NCBI GenBank assembly: GCA_023653785.1
Contig: JAMKCH010071773.1
Location: 1-64,000 of the forward strand
Length of the DNA stretch: 64,000 bases
Source of the DNA: Ophioderma brevispina
Lineage: Eukaryota; Echinodermata; Ophiuroidea; Amphilepidida; Ophiodermatidae
Direction: 5' to 3'
Shown: one piece after another, positions 19,278 through 29,589 of the stretch
Layout of the letters: every line of letters starts with the position of its first letter
Numbering within the stretch: position 1 is the stretch's first letter
The notes under the pieces: model-generated
What the model saw: the letters and a program-made list of their open reading frames with translations, nothing else
Told to the model about the DNA's origin: nothing
The model's database searches: none
Translations under genes and position numbers: made by a program

Positions 19278-20930
19278 GTTTATGTAATGGATAAAGGTCT
19301 CCAAACAGACCATTCGCGAATATAATGGTCGTCTAGAGATGTGTTGAGCTTGCTAGTTTCTGACCATGTCGAGCCGCAGGCGAGACATGTCAGAAACTAG
19401 CAAGCGAAACATATCTCTAGACGACCATTATATTCGCGAATGGTTTGTTTGGAGACCTTTATCTTACATAAACGTCGAGCAAAGGATTAAATGGAATTTT
19501 ATCCAATTATTCGGCACCATTTTGGATACTCGTTAATAATTTTAACGTTAAAAGGGACATAAGCCTAACTTTTTTCTTTAAATAAAAGCACCAGATTCCT
19601 TCCTATATTCGCATGTGTACGAGTCTATCACCAATAGATAATCCAAGGGGTATAATCTACCAGAGGTATTCGATCTTTGGGCATTCAGCTGGATGTATTG
19701 TATACTCACCTATTGAACACTAAAACCCATAGAGGAAATCTGTGTTTCGGCTTAACTGTCGTCTTTGGTGTCAACAATACACTCACCAAGACAAAGGGAA
19801 TGTGGTCCAGGTGCAAAGCAGCTGACTGTACAGTCCCCAATTTCCTTTACCCTCGTTCAGATACGATTATAATTCAGAATACACCATCACTGACACAACA
19901 GAATTTATATCATTAAATGAGTGGACTCGTGAAAAGCATTAAGATTTTGGTTAATGTGGATTGCTTCCCGGCCTTTAGGCTGAAATTATGTGCATGTTTT
20001 TGTTAACTGCACGCCACCCATTGCACATCCTGGGTGAAATTTGTGGGAAGCATTCCGACCGCCGCTGAGCACACTATATATCTCCTGGTGTTCTGCATCG
20101 GTATGCCATAAGACCTTCTGGTCATTATTTTCATTTATCGAAGGTCGGATGACCGATCACAATGTCCCTCTACCTTGTGACAGAGTTGGAGCGTCTTAGG
20201 GAGCCCAACTCTGTCATTTTGCTATAGGTATGGTCTATTTGGAATTAACGGCCGATTTCGGGATGATTAAAGTATACTTTTTTGTCGAATTGCTATTTTT
20301 AAAATGTCAATTTGTCATGGGACAGTCCCGTTGTGAATTTTCTTACAAAAATAAAAAATAATGCAGTACCCGTTCTTTTGTGCAAAATTAGTATATAAGA
20401 AGTCCACGATAATTGGTATTCCCTAACATTAATTCTAACTTTGATTCCAGAGTATTAACAGTATTAACAGTATTATAAATGTGGAATTAATCTTTTTACT
20501 GTAATGACCCATTGACATATCATTCCTATACGGCACAAAGCGACACCATAGCTTATGTATTTTAAATACAATCCTGCTTACGACACCCATGGAATAACCG
20601 TACGCTGTGGCATTCAGCCTGACAGACTTTTATGTTTGTCTCGCAAATAACTCCCTTAATTACAGGGAGTTGTTGCGATCATGGCAGGTGTCCATAATGC
20701 GATTATAATTTAAATAATCCCTTCCCCCAGACAATGGTAGACGGTGTTCTTACACCATTCCTAAGTATGTTTCTTTTGTTCTACATGACTATTTTTGGGA
20801 CGGGTCATCAGCTAGCTAAGATGAACATTATTTCAAATAATGGTCATTATCTAGCTAGATGACCATTCCGCAAAAATAATGGTCAGTAGCTAACAAAAGA
20901 CGACACAATCGTAATGAGAATGGGAAGAGA
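19278..20930. repeat. Tandem segmental duplication, unit B
   Basis: A collinear copy of unit A without the 120-bp insertion and 330-bp repeat. It opens with a palindrome at 19278-19473, whose arms match better than those of unit A, and closes near 20900. It has small indels relative to unit A, for example an extra GTATTAACA near 20460. The following 20.93-21.9 kb holds no recognised gene. Confidence 0.9.
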
Positions 20931-21938
20931 GGCTAGAAGTTTATTGCAGAATAAGGGCAGTAAACTGACAAATCAGAATGCTGCATTTTTAATACTAAGG
21001 GGTATAGTTAGAGGTATAGAACCACTACCACCAATCGAAGTGCGACGCTAAATAAAACCCCGGGGAGCATACGGGCACCGCCTCCCTTTGCTCGTTCTCG
21101 GTGCGTTGTGGGTGTACCTTCACATTGTTTCGCCAAATTACCAGAAGGATGTGAACTAATTATATGGAAAGGAAAGCTTAACGAAAGTTTTTAAGTTTTT
21201 GCGACCGAGGGAAAATTTACTGGGGGGTAACTCCTCCCCTTTGGTAGACGAGGGTAATGTCACTATACCCCCCTAAATTTGGTGTATTTGTAAATATGTT
21301 AAAACTACAAAACTTGGATAATCTTTTCACGAAACGAACAGACGTAAGGTTTCAATAAGTAACAAGTAACATAATTAAAACACAAAAAATTAAAATGTGG
21401 AAAATAACATGACCAATCCATCATGAAGTATAGGAAGGGTAAAATTTCACCGATTGCCTTAAAATCTTGATAGATCTATTATCGATTTTTTTTCTCACTG
21501 AAGGTAGCATCTTTGTTCCAGCGAATTCGTATTCGTTCACAATTTCTCTGTGTGCTTTGAGATATTTGGACACGCAAAGCTATCGATACGATCGAGTGTG
21601 GGAAACCCGTTTTATACAACTGCGTGTTATTCGATGCGGCGGCTATTTGGTTAGGAGATGTAAATTTCACTTTTATTTTGGGTACAATTAAGAGTACATA
21701 AACTGCAACCAGAATCAACTAGTAACTCCCATTTGACCAAAAAATCAGATTCGACACTATGTCGTGACCACGACGAGATTTTAAAGCTAACAAAATCTGC
21801 TTGGTTGATCCTGCGGTGTTTGTTAAATGAAATAAAATCTTTTATTCTTATCATGTTTTTTTAAAAAAGGAGTAGTTCTTTTAGAAAAATTAAGTCATTT
21901 AAGGGACATTACATTGTTCGTTTACATTGCTGCTTCAG

Positions 21939-22193
21939 CCAACATCGTACCGCTTGAAAATTTCCACTACTATAATGCTGGGAGGCGACCAACAGTGTTA
22001 GCAGTAGAGACAGACCCGTCAGTTATCGTCTCACAGCTCAGGTGGCGAGTGAATGGAAAGTATATCGATAAGTGGGATGTCGAAAAAACCAGCTATATAC
22101 GAACACAACGAAGAGAGACGAAGGCGTGTATGAGTGCTACGTAGATGGTATGCGTTCTGAAGGCACGCCGCAATCTCTTTTGCTACGGTCCGA
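21939..22193 (+). pseudogene. Ig/EGF/FN3 receptor: Ig-like domain exon (frameshifted)
   Basis: A strong acceptor (TTTACATTGCTGCTTCAG) precedes the exon and GTATGC follows it. It encodes an Ig-like fold: a tryptophan strand (LRWRVNGKY) and, in another frame, RDEGVYECYVDG, the DxGxYxC motif of the domain's last cysteine strand. The two parts are joined by a frame change near 22115, and the first frame stops at 22144. In Tie-type receptors an Ig domain sits directly before the EGF modules, as here. No signal-peptide exon was identified upstream. Confidence 0.65.
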
Positions 22194-22461
22194 GTATGCG
22201 GAACGTTATGATTTTACCACATTAAAAAGAGTACTATAAAATGTGATCCTCGAATAAAACAAAGAGACATATCGGCATATAAAATTTGCCGTGATGGTAA
22301 TACTGATGGTAATAATCTAGTAAACTACACCTGTGGTTTAAATACTTAAAACTGGGTTTCTTTGATTAACTGTGTCAAATGAAAAAAGTTTAGACAACTA
22401 GATTCACGGTTTATGATCGACGGGCTGTCTTAAAGGAGTAGGTGCATACTGTAATACTGTT

Positions 22462-22530
22462 GTGCCGAAACACCCGGGTGCGGAAGTTCCCTCCTATCAG
22501 AATTGCCGAAGTACCGGGGCAATCGGCAGA
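22462..22530. repeat. GCCGAA...TTCGGC dyad repeats, cluster 1
   Basis: TGCCGAAACACCCGGGTG and TTGCCGAAGTACCGGGGCAA...TCGGCA are two copies of an imperfect palindrome also found at 23468-23640. Confidence 0.55.
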
Positions 22531-22854
22531 GGAGAGGGATAAGTGGAAGAAAGAATCGTGCTGTTGTTGTTGTAGAGGACATGGTTTTAAGCATTTTTCG
22601 GATTTTATGGACAATTACATGACAAATCATTAGAAATCAGGCTTTTGGCATTTAGGAACAAGGCATGTATGTAATAGTAGACGTTAAATACGATCTTTCA
22701 CGCCCACACAACCAAAAGCACCCACATGACCCCTGAAGACCGCTGCTAAACGTTCGTTTAGCAAGTTAGCCGACCCGAATTCGCAATATGCTATTGATGG
22801 CTCCCATTGTAAAGGGCCCCTTTATTGATGAGACCGGTTGCAAGTTTGCAACAC

Positions 22855-22950
22855 GGGTTAGGTTTAGGGTGGGTATAGGGCCTATAGGACCATGGGTTAG
22901 ATTAGGGTTAGGTTTAGAATTAGGTTTAGGGTTTGGTATTAGGGTCCGGT
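22855..22950. repeat. Degenerate interstitial telomere-like repeat
   Basis: GGGTTAGGTTTAGGGTGGG, then GGGTTAGATTAGGGTTAGG, then TTAGGTTTAGGGTTTGG: about a dozen variants of TTAGGG/TTTAGGG over 95 bp. TTAGGG is the usual metazoan telomere unit, so this is a decayed interstitial array. Confidence 0.65.
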
Positions 22951-23467
22951 GAAACATCGGGATTAGAACCCGGATTAGACATATGTTGAATGTGATTTTC
23001 TACGTGACAAATATACGGGGTTATGTGATTTTATTTTTTTCTGATGGAGGGGGGGGGGCTCCTCAGGTTTGTTAAATTTATTATCAGTAAACCTGAATAT
23101 CATAGACCAAGGGACCTATCTGCCATATTAGCAGTAAATATATCATGTACCTAATGGTGTGTGTGGGATGGCCGCCGCCGGGGATGGGCCGATGAGTGTA
23201 TTGGGTTCGATTCGATAAGGGGCCTATGTAACTTTACATTTGGGGGTTATGCGATTTTCCAAACACCCAGCTTTCCAATTTATTGCGGCCACCTCCCTTT
23301 GTAATGAACGGGCACCTAAAATTATTAGGTTCAAAGCTAATCTTAGCCTGTCGTACAAGCGAGTCAAATGAACACCTATTTCGTGTAACCCTGTGTCAGT
23401 ACAGCCAATTGAACACACAAACTTCGTTTACATCCAAAAACCGCACGCTGTAATGAGGATCACTCTG

Positions 23468-23645
23468 TGCCGAACTACTGGGAGAACATGTTTTCGGCAA
23501 AGGCCCTGCCGTCGGGCAGAGTACAAGAGTAATGAACGTAAGCCCGCATTTCGGCTGAATAATTGCCGAAACACCGGGCATTTCGGCAAATACCCGCGTA
23601 CGGCCAGGTCATCTGCCGAAAGACCGGCTCGTTTCGGCATAGCCC
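23468..23645. repeat. GCCGAA...TTCGGC dyad repeats, cluster 2
   Basis: Three further copies of a palindrome of about 26 bp lie at about 23468-23500, 23563-23588 and 23614-23639. Consensus: TGCCGAAA-N-ACCGG.. then TTTCGGCA. The dense CG content contrasts with the AT-rich surroundings. Confidence 0.6.
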
Positions 23646-23832
23646 GGTATGTCGGCGCAGGCGTATTCGGTAATGTTGATTAGGGAACGCACTGTCTCTA
23701 AGAAATAATACAGATTAATTAGTTTGTGGGACTTTTTTCTAAAAATAATTTCCTGTATCAATAAAATTAAGTGTGACCAGGTTGCATTTAACTTTATGAG
23801 TAATGAGCAATCTTTTAGGTTATCACTAATCA

Positions 23833-24134
23833 TCTATATATTAATACCGGTGGTCTGTCTGTCTGTGTGTGTGACCGTGTCTATTTTCTCGGAGGCCGAG
23901 GGTCGCACGTTCCTGAAACGTGGTGGGTGGGTGCCCCTTGACCGAACGAAGACCGAGTTTGTATTGGTTAGTGGATCAAAGGTCAGTGGGGGTCATTTAA
24001 GGTCAAAGGAGGTCAAATGGGGTAAACGATGGTGTATGGACATGAAACTTGGTGGGGTCGATTGTTGATGCTGGGCCATTCAAGCCAGGTGATCGCAAAA
24101 CCCAGTTGATCGCGAAACCCGGGGACCGCCTAGT
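23833..24134 (+). mobile_element. Non-autonomous Helitron-like element (302 bp)
   Basis: It starts TCTATATATTAATACCGG followed by GTCTGTCTGTCTGTGTG, a start seen in many animal Helitrons. It ends CTAGT after a short GC-rich segment (CCCGGGGACCGC). The base before the start is A as expected, but the base after the end is G instead of T, which weakens the call. The interior holds four RGGTCA motifs at an exact 10-bp spacing (23980-24015). No coding capacity. Confidence 0.55.
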
Positions 24135-24462
24135 GTATTTTAATTGAGATAGCTCAAAATGTTTTAATCAGTACAACTCATAATAATTTTTCTACGTGTA
24201 CTCAAAATCACACTACTTTATTGCGCTTATCGCATAAGTACACAAAGAAATTATCAAGTTAGTCCAATTATTAATCAAGTTGCTGGAATTCAAATTAATG
24301 TTGTAGGTATGAGGGAAAATAGGATAAAGAAAAAGCGGGGAATGAAAAAAGAATAGTTTTGAGGTACTATTTGCCTTGAAATTTTAAACTACTGGTTCTC
24401 CAGTAGACAAGGATGTATTATTATTATTCTTTCCCTGGAGATGGCCGCGCACAGTATGTTTG

Positions 24463-24738
24463 AAAAAACCCCATGTGCGCTTGGCTGGATTCGAACCGGC
24501 CGACCTTCGTATTACATGCACGACGCTCTAACTTGACTGAGCTATCAGCCAGGTTGGTAGAGAGCGATAGATATCATCTAATAGGTGTATTAGGTTCGAA
24601 GACACCTTTAGACCTAACACCCTATAGATGATATCTATCGCTCTTCTACCAACCCTCTGATAGCTCATCAGTTAGAGCGTCGTGCTGTAATACAAGGGTC
24701 TCCCGGTGTCGAATCCGGCCAAGCGCACATGGGGTTTT
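24463..24738. mobile_element. Foldback element with two tRNA-Thr-like arms
   Basis: A palindrome of about 275 bp. The left arm starts AAAAAACCCCATGTGCGC and the right arm ends GCGCACATGGGGTTTTTT; the centre is near 24600. Each arm contains a tRNA-like sequence pointing outwards. On the left, the minus strand reads TGATAGCTCAGTCAAGTTAG (box A) and GGTTCGAATCC (box B). Its anticodon stem is TCGTG/TACGA around a CATGTAA loop, giving TGT, hence Thr-like. The right arm (plus strand) has a damaged D arm and box B. Probably two tRNA-derived SINE heads in inverted orientation. Confidence 0.65.
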
Positions 24739-24994
24739 TTTTTCCAACACCTTTTTTTTAAAAAAAAAAAAAGAAAGATTAATAAATATATACATACTAT
24801 GTGCCTTGGTTTTAATTGCATTATTTCCCTTAATAACGTTAGCTATTTCAATTCTAATCCTACTGTAATCACAATTTTTTGAGTGTGGAATCAAATATCA
24901 TAGTGAGTCTTTATGCCTCCAGATCTTGGCGTTTCATGAAATGTATAATAGCTCGCCGCTTTAAGTTAAGGTAACAGACGTTTGTACTTTGTAG

Positions 24995-25134
24995 ATTGTC
25001 CAAGGAACAAGTGGGGAGGTCCGTCTTGTCAGCAAGGACTGCACTTATGGTTACAATGGAGGCGTATGCTCGTCCGTCCATGGGCAGTGCATTTTGTCCA
25101 CAGGATTCGGAGGGGAAGAAAAATGCCGAAAGGG
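24995..25134 (+). pseudogene. Ig/EGF/FN3 receptor: EGF-like exon 1 (frameshifted)
   Basis: The acceptor is TTTGTACTTTGTAG and the donor GTAATA. One frame starts DCPRNKWGGPSCQ, like the first EGF module of Tie receptors (the CxxxKWGPxC start). A second frame continues DCTYGYNGGVCSSVHGQC, and the end (GFGGEEKC) shows a damaged CxCPPGF. Single-base changes near 25035 and 25095 break the frame. This is the first of six EGF modules in the gene. Confidence 0.7.
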
Positions 25135-26035
25135 GTAATACTAAAAATATGCATGTTATTTTGTTTAGTACAAGTTCAATATATTTGATGAAAGGCCCTC
25201 CCGTCTGGCATCAAAGATCAATATAGGTTCAAAATCGAACAATTGGAAAAATAATTATATCATATTAAACAAAATGATGAAAAGTAACTGCCCACAGCTC
25301 ATCAACTGTGCACTTGAATATATAAACTGAGATGGCAAAAAGAAGCACAATTATCCTTGCAAATTTTGATACCTCACTTGTGTCAATAGACGATATTGTT
25401 GCCATGTAATGCTTTAAATGAAAAACAAAATCTGGCAGATTCCAAAATTGCAACATGACATCTGCCATTGACTGTGTATGATGACAAGGTACCAAAACAA
25501 CACACTCAGGAAGTTTAAGCGCATCATTGAAAACGAATCTTTTTCATGAACGGTTTCAATGATTACTGGGCTGAGTTACTGTTCAATGTGAACATTTGAT
25601 ACAGATGTTTTGGAAAGAGTTCCGTATTTACCCCCCTTTAAAATGCTAAAGGGAATCATTTTTTTACTTTAGCCTTATACTAACAAATACACCAACCCTC
25701 AGGCTAAAAATAATTTGTTACATTAGAGCTTTGAAGGGGTACATATAGAACTGTTGGCGATGTTTTAAGAGGTGGTCTTCCAAGACGGAGTATAGTTCCT
25801 TTTTGTATTTGCTGTTTACTTTCTGATTTTGAAGAATGTTTAAATAGATTCCTATGTCTAGCTGGAGTTTGGAAAATCCAGTGCCATTTATTTTTTAATA
25901 CCTCATCAGTGGAAGGCAAGGGAACAGATTTATTCCTCGTTTGTATCATTTCGGTTGTTGATACTTAAATTCAAATTACAAAACATATTATAATATCGCT
26001 TGGTAAAACATGATTCCCTGTTAAATTTCTTCCAG

Positions 26036-26188
26036 TTTATGGACGCAATAAAGTTTGGTCAAAATGGAGACCTGCAATGTTCCGGTTCAAGGGACCATGG
26101 TTATGGCTGCAGAGGTGCGCTATTTTGTCTCCTAGATCCAGTAGGGGTTTTCGTGCTGATTGCTTTATGGGAATCAATTGTAATGAAG
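26036..26188 (+). pseudogene. Ig/EGF/FN3 receptor: EGF-like exon 2 (frameshifted)
   Basis: The acceptor is TTAAATTTCTTCCAG and the donor GTAAGG. One frame carries KFGQNGDLQCSGSRDHGYG then CRGALFCLLDPVG, closely following the order FG..C...CSG..GC...VFCLPDP.G of the second Tie EGF module. The ending CFMGINCNE is in another frame. At least one inserted base near 26145 separates them. Confidence 0.72.
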
Positions 26189-26599
26189 GTAAGGCAAAAA
26201 AAAAAACAGTTGTCTCAGAAGAAATGTGAAAAATGCGAATGCGATTAAAAAAAATATTGCATTTTTTTAAAGAAAAATTGCTAAAAAATGATAAAGGAGA
26301 AATGCGTTTAACAAACTATGTAAGGTTGCTGTTATGATTGAAGTTTCATTTTTTTTGAATTTTTTTCAAAAAAATTAAATGTGAGCAAAAAACTAAAAAA
26401 GGACCAATTTTAAACACAATGCGCGCGGTCTTCTAAGACAAACCTATTTTCTTGGCCAAGGACGTTTTACTTTATGCTTTATAATTAGAATGTTGGAAAA
26501 CATGTTTAAGTCGCCAACATTCCACCAAGCAAAATTGAAGCTATGAAATAACATCAGTTAAAGTGTCATAGGTATTAACGTGTGTTAGTTCACGTTCAG

Positions 26600-26740
26600 A
26601 ATGCCCCCCCGCCTGGTAAATGTGGGGCCAATGTAAACAGAATTGTCGCTGCGCAACAGGACCATCGGCTTGTTTGAAAGACACTGGCGAATGTGAGAGT
26701 GGAGGGTGCGTGTCTGGATGGGCTGGTGTCAACTGTCAAG
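26600..26740 (+). pseudogene. Ig/EGF/FN3 receptor: EGF-like exon 3 (frameshifted)
   Basis: The acceptor is AGTTCACGTTCAG and the donor GTATAT. From about 26632 the frame reads QNCRCATGPSACLKDTGECE then CVSGWAGVNCQ, a laminin-type EGF module. The start (PPGKCGAN) is one base out of phase because of a missing T near 26630. It corresponds to the third Tie-type EGF module. Confidence 0.75.
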
Positions 26741-27017
26741 GTATATCTTATCAATAACAATAATTGTAACAATAATAATAACACATTGTTATTATTCTGC
26801 AGAAGAAATGAGTCACCAAAGATCGCAGACAGGATGCTCCCACTCACGTATAAACTGTTACCATATTGATTACAAACAGACTAACTATAAATCTAGATGA
26901 TAATCAAATAGCAGGAATAGGTGGGGGAAATCGCTACACAAAGGACCATTAATTTACAGGCAATCGCTCAAGTATTAAAAAAAATAAACAAAAACAAAAG
27001 AATATCATCGTCCCCTT

Positions 27018-27846
27018 AAGCCCAATTTACACGGAGACATTTGAATTGAACTGTGTCCCAATAAATGTGTGATTAATGACTTGCACTGAGTTCCAATTTA
27101 CACGAGGACTCTTTTTTTTGGTCCTGGCAAGTTGACCTCATTTGACCATGGCTACCCCAATTTGGAATGCCATTCTGCTATATATATACAAAATGTGAAT
27201 TTCTACCGGGATTTCTACACTGTGATGGTCTTGATTAGCTTAAATCCAGTTTCAGTTATAAATATGACACATAGTTATATTTAGGATGGAAACTCTGCAA
27301 TTGATATAGACAAAATGGCTCCTACAGTAGCAAGGAGAAGAAAATTCTTGCTTTGATCACTATAACATTCCTTTGACTGCATACAAACAACTGAACGGAT
27401 AAAACAATACTCTGTAGCTTGACACTGAAATATCCTTATGTTTAACAAACATTCCACAATTTCACTTTCCTCCTCATGATACACTCTACCAGTTTTTATA
27501 ATTGTACTGATTCTTTATCCCATTTAACACAAAGTGTGGATATGTAATACTGGCGACCTGCACTGGACTTCAGACATATCAAGGGCAAACATTTTGAACC
27601 TCCCTGATTGGTCAAACCTCGTGTAACTGCCTGCAAAACCCATCAACATTCCAAGGTGGTTAGTTATGGGTCCTATGGGGTTGACATATGGCTTGGAAAA
27701 TGAGCCAATTGACCTATTTTACACATGCAAAAATCTGAAGGGCCGTAAAATTGGGGAAAGTGGACCAATTTACACGGAGACCTTTTAGGACCGTTCTACA
27801 TTCCTTTCAATATTGAACAGAAAAAGTCTCCGTGTAAATTGGGCTT
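27018..27846. mobile_element. 829-bp MITE with perfect 21-bp TIRs (AAGCCCAATTTACACGGAGAC)
   Basis: The left end AAGCCCAATTTACACGGAG and the right end CTCCGTGTAAATTGGGCTT are exact reverse complements over 21 bp. Subterminal copies of the same motif (CCAATTTACACG) lie at 27094-27106 and 27765-27777. No internal frame. Inserted immediately before RTE motif A. The target duplication is unclear. Confidence 0.8.
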
Positions 27847-27915
27847 TCCTCCTAGCTTTTGTGGATTACAAGAAAGCTTTCGATTTTTTGAAAACAAGTA
27901 GTCATTCAAGCGCTC

Positions 27916-28215
27916 AAAATAATAATAATAATAATAATACCGACATTTATATAGCGCCTTTTCCACAGGATACAAAGCGCTGTTGCCTATTATTATTACG
28001 CTGCCTTCAGGAAATCGTCACAATCATTTCGCTTCACCTAGGCCGGCAGCCGGCCAAGCGCACATGCCTATCAGCACTTAGATTGTAATATCCCCCATAA
28101 CAGCTACCCGAATATCGCTTGGGTCGACGAAGCAAGTGAGGTAAAGTGCCTTGCCCAAGTGCACAACACATTGGCGACAGCGGGGCTCGAACCCACAACC
28201 ACAAAATTCAACTTA
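27916..28215 (-). mobile_element. tRNA-derived SINE with LINE-type tail and (ATT)n
   Basis: Read on the minus strand: box B-like GTGGGTTCGAGCCCCGC, then TTGTGCACTTGGGCAAGGCA and CTTTACCTCACTTGC, a body common in deuterostome SINEs. The 3' tail is CAGCGCTTTGTATCCTGTGG, AAAAGGCGCTATATAAATG and (ATT)n. Box A is missing, so the copy is 5'-truncated. It sits inside the RTE LINE. Its tail matches that of the LINE at 3343. Confidence 0.8.
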
Positions 28216-28450
28216 CAAACACAGTTTACATCCAGGAAAACCTGCAAAGATGCTACAATCATTTTATAATTTCTTCAAGAGAGTGAACAGATAAGCATTA
28301 GATGGGGAGTCCGCCAGGAAGATACCATGTCACCTAAGCTGTTTTTGGTAGTTCTGGATGAAATATTTCAGACGGCGAATTGGGAGGAAAAGGTGTCATT
28401 GTAAATGGAAAGAACTTAAATCATTTAGGATTGCGCAGATGAGATGAAAA

Positions 28451-29189
28451 AGTACAAAGTTTCTTATTAAACTCAAATCCCACGTTTGCTGGGGCGATTA
28501 GTGGGGTCGAGAATGAGAATCGGGTAGTGCTTCTCAAGGCCTGTTGCTTTTCATCATGTAATCATCCGCTGCTTAAGCAAAACAGAAACACAAAGGAACC
28601 CATCAACAATTGGAATATTCATTTAGAACCAAATATTATTCACAGAAAGTGTTTACCAACAATTAGAAGTTTAAAGCAACCATATGACACAATATGCCTT
28701 TTAAGAATGGTGGGGTAGAACCTGTGACATCATAAATAGTCAAAGGGCAATATATAGATTAACATCCCAAAAAGCGAGTACTAAGCTGATTTTTTTAGGA
28801 AAGATGTTAAATAGTATGATAAATAACAAATCAAAAATCCCCAAAATCGTATTGATTTTTTTATCCCACGATGATCTTCAACAGTTATTGGCCTGCATTA
28901 ATAAAAATAAAGGTCATGTAGGACAAACTTAACAAATTTGCTTACTCATTATGACTAGAAGAATGCTTTAGTGAACGATTTGGTTCAATTAAAACACTTT
29001 AAATGATTACCAAAGTAAAAACCTTATCCTCCCATTGACGAAGTATAATGCGAATTTTGAGGGACATTTGATATGATATTTATCATACTTTTTAACAACA
29101 TTTCTGAAAATATCAGCTTGAGGCTTTATTATACTATTGTTTTTGTCCTAATAGATTTAACAAGTATTTGTGTTTATTTCTTTTCTTAG
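28451..29189. other. Intron, no gene seen
   Basis: AT-rich intron sequence between the RTE fragment and EGF exon 4. No element recognised. Confidence 0.45.
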
Positions 29190-29321
29190 AGTGTATACAA
29201 GGAAAGTTTGGCCAAAACTGTGAATCGCAATGTCATTGTGCTTCAGGTGGTTCCTGTCATTTCATTACTGGTAAATGTGACGGCGATTGCGAAGCAGGCT
29301 GGGCCGGTGAATATTGTGAAA
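29190..29321 (+). CDS. Ig/EGF/FN3 receptor: EGF-like exon 4 (intact)
   Basis: The acceptor is TTTATTTCTTTTCTTAG and the donor GTAGGC. It encodes ECIQGKFGQNCESQCHCASG, then GSCHFITGKC and CEAGWAGEYCE, a complete EGF/laminin-type module of eight cysteines with no frame damage. It is the first member of a repeating EGF - FN3 - FN3 block. Confidence 0.85.
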
Positions 29322-29589
29322 GTAGGCATTCCAAGTGTTTCGTCACTTTAGTATACTCTACCCCAAGACCCTGTTCATAAGTGTGCATGTTCAAAAAAGG
29401 CGCGTGTCTTCAACACTTTCAATATTGACGTTAGAAAAAGCCTTTTAATAATGTCACCACGTTGAAAATGATTTGACCTGCTTTCATTTGAATATAACTA
29501 AATGAACTAAATGGCCATAACCGTGTTGTGCTTGCAATTTGACTCCTTTAGAATTATAATGATCTGTAACATGCAGAACTAAAAAAGTT

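Larger units (their letters stand above)
26990..28450 (+). pseudogene. RTE-like LINE reverse transcriptase fragment with nested insertions
   Basis: Three pieces read as one RTE/BovB-type reverse transcriptase. At about 27848-27890, LLAFVDYKKAFDFL is palm motif A. At 28216-28350, ESEQISIRWGVRQEDTMSPK is the motif B region (R.GVRQGDT.SPKLF in family members). At about 28425-28440 the position of FADD is frame-shifted. Motif A is preceded by a MITE (27018-27846), and a SINE (27916-28215) sits between motifs A and B. The copy is dead and lies in an intron of the receptor gene. Confidence 0.75.

Noticed and set aside
23833..24134. Frame of 114 residues crossing the Helitron-like element
   Set aside because: It runs from unique sequence through the Helitron start and the GGTCA array; no domain, explained by the repeat.
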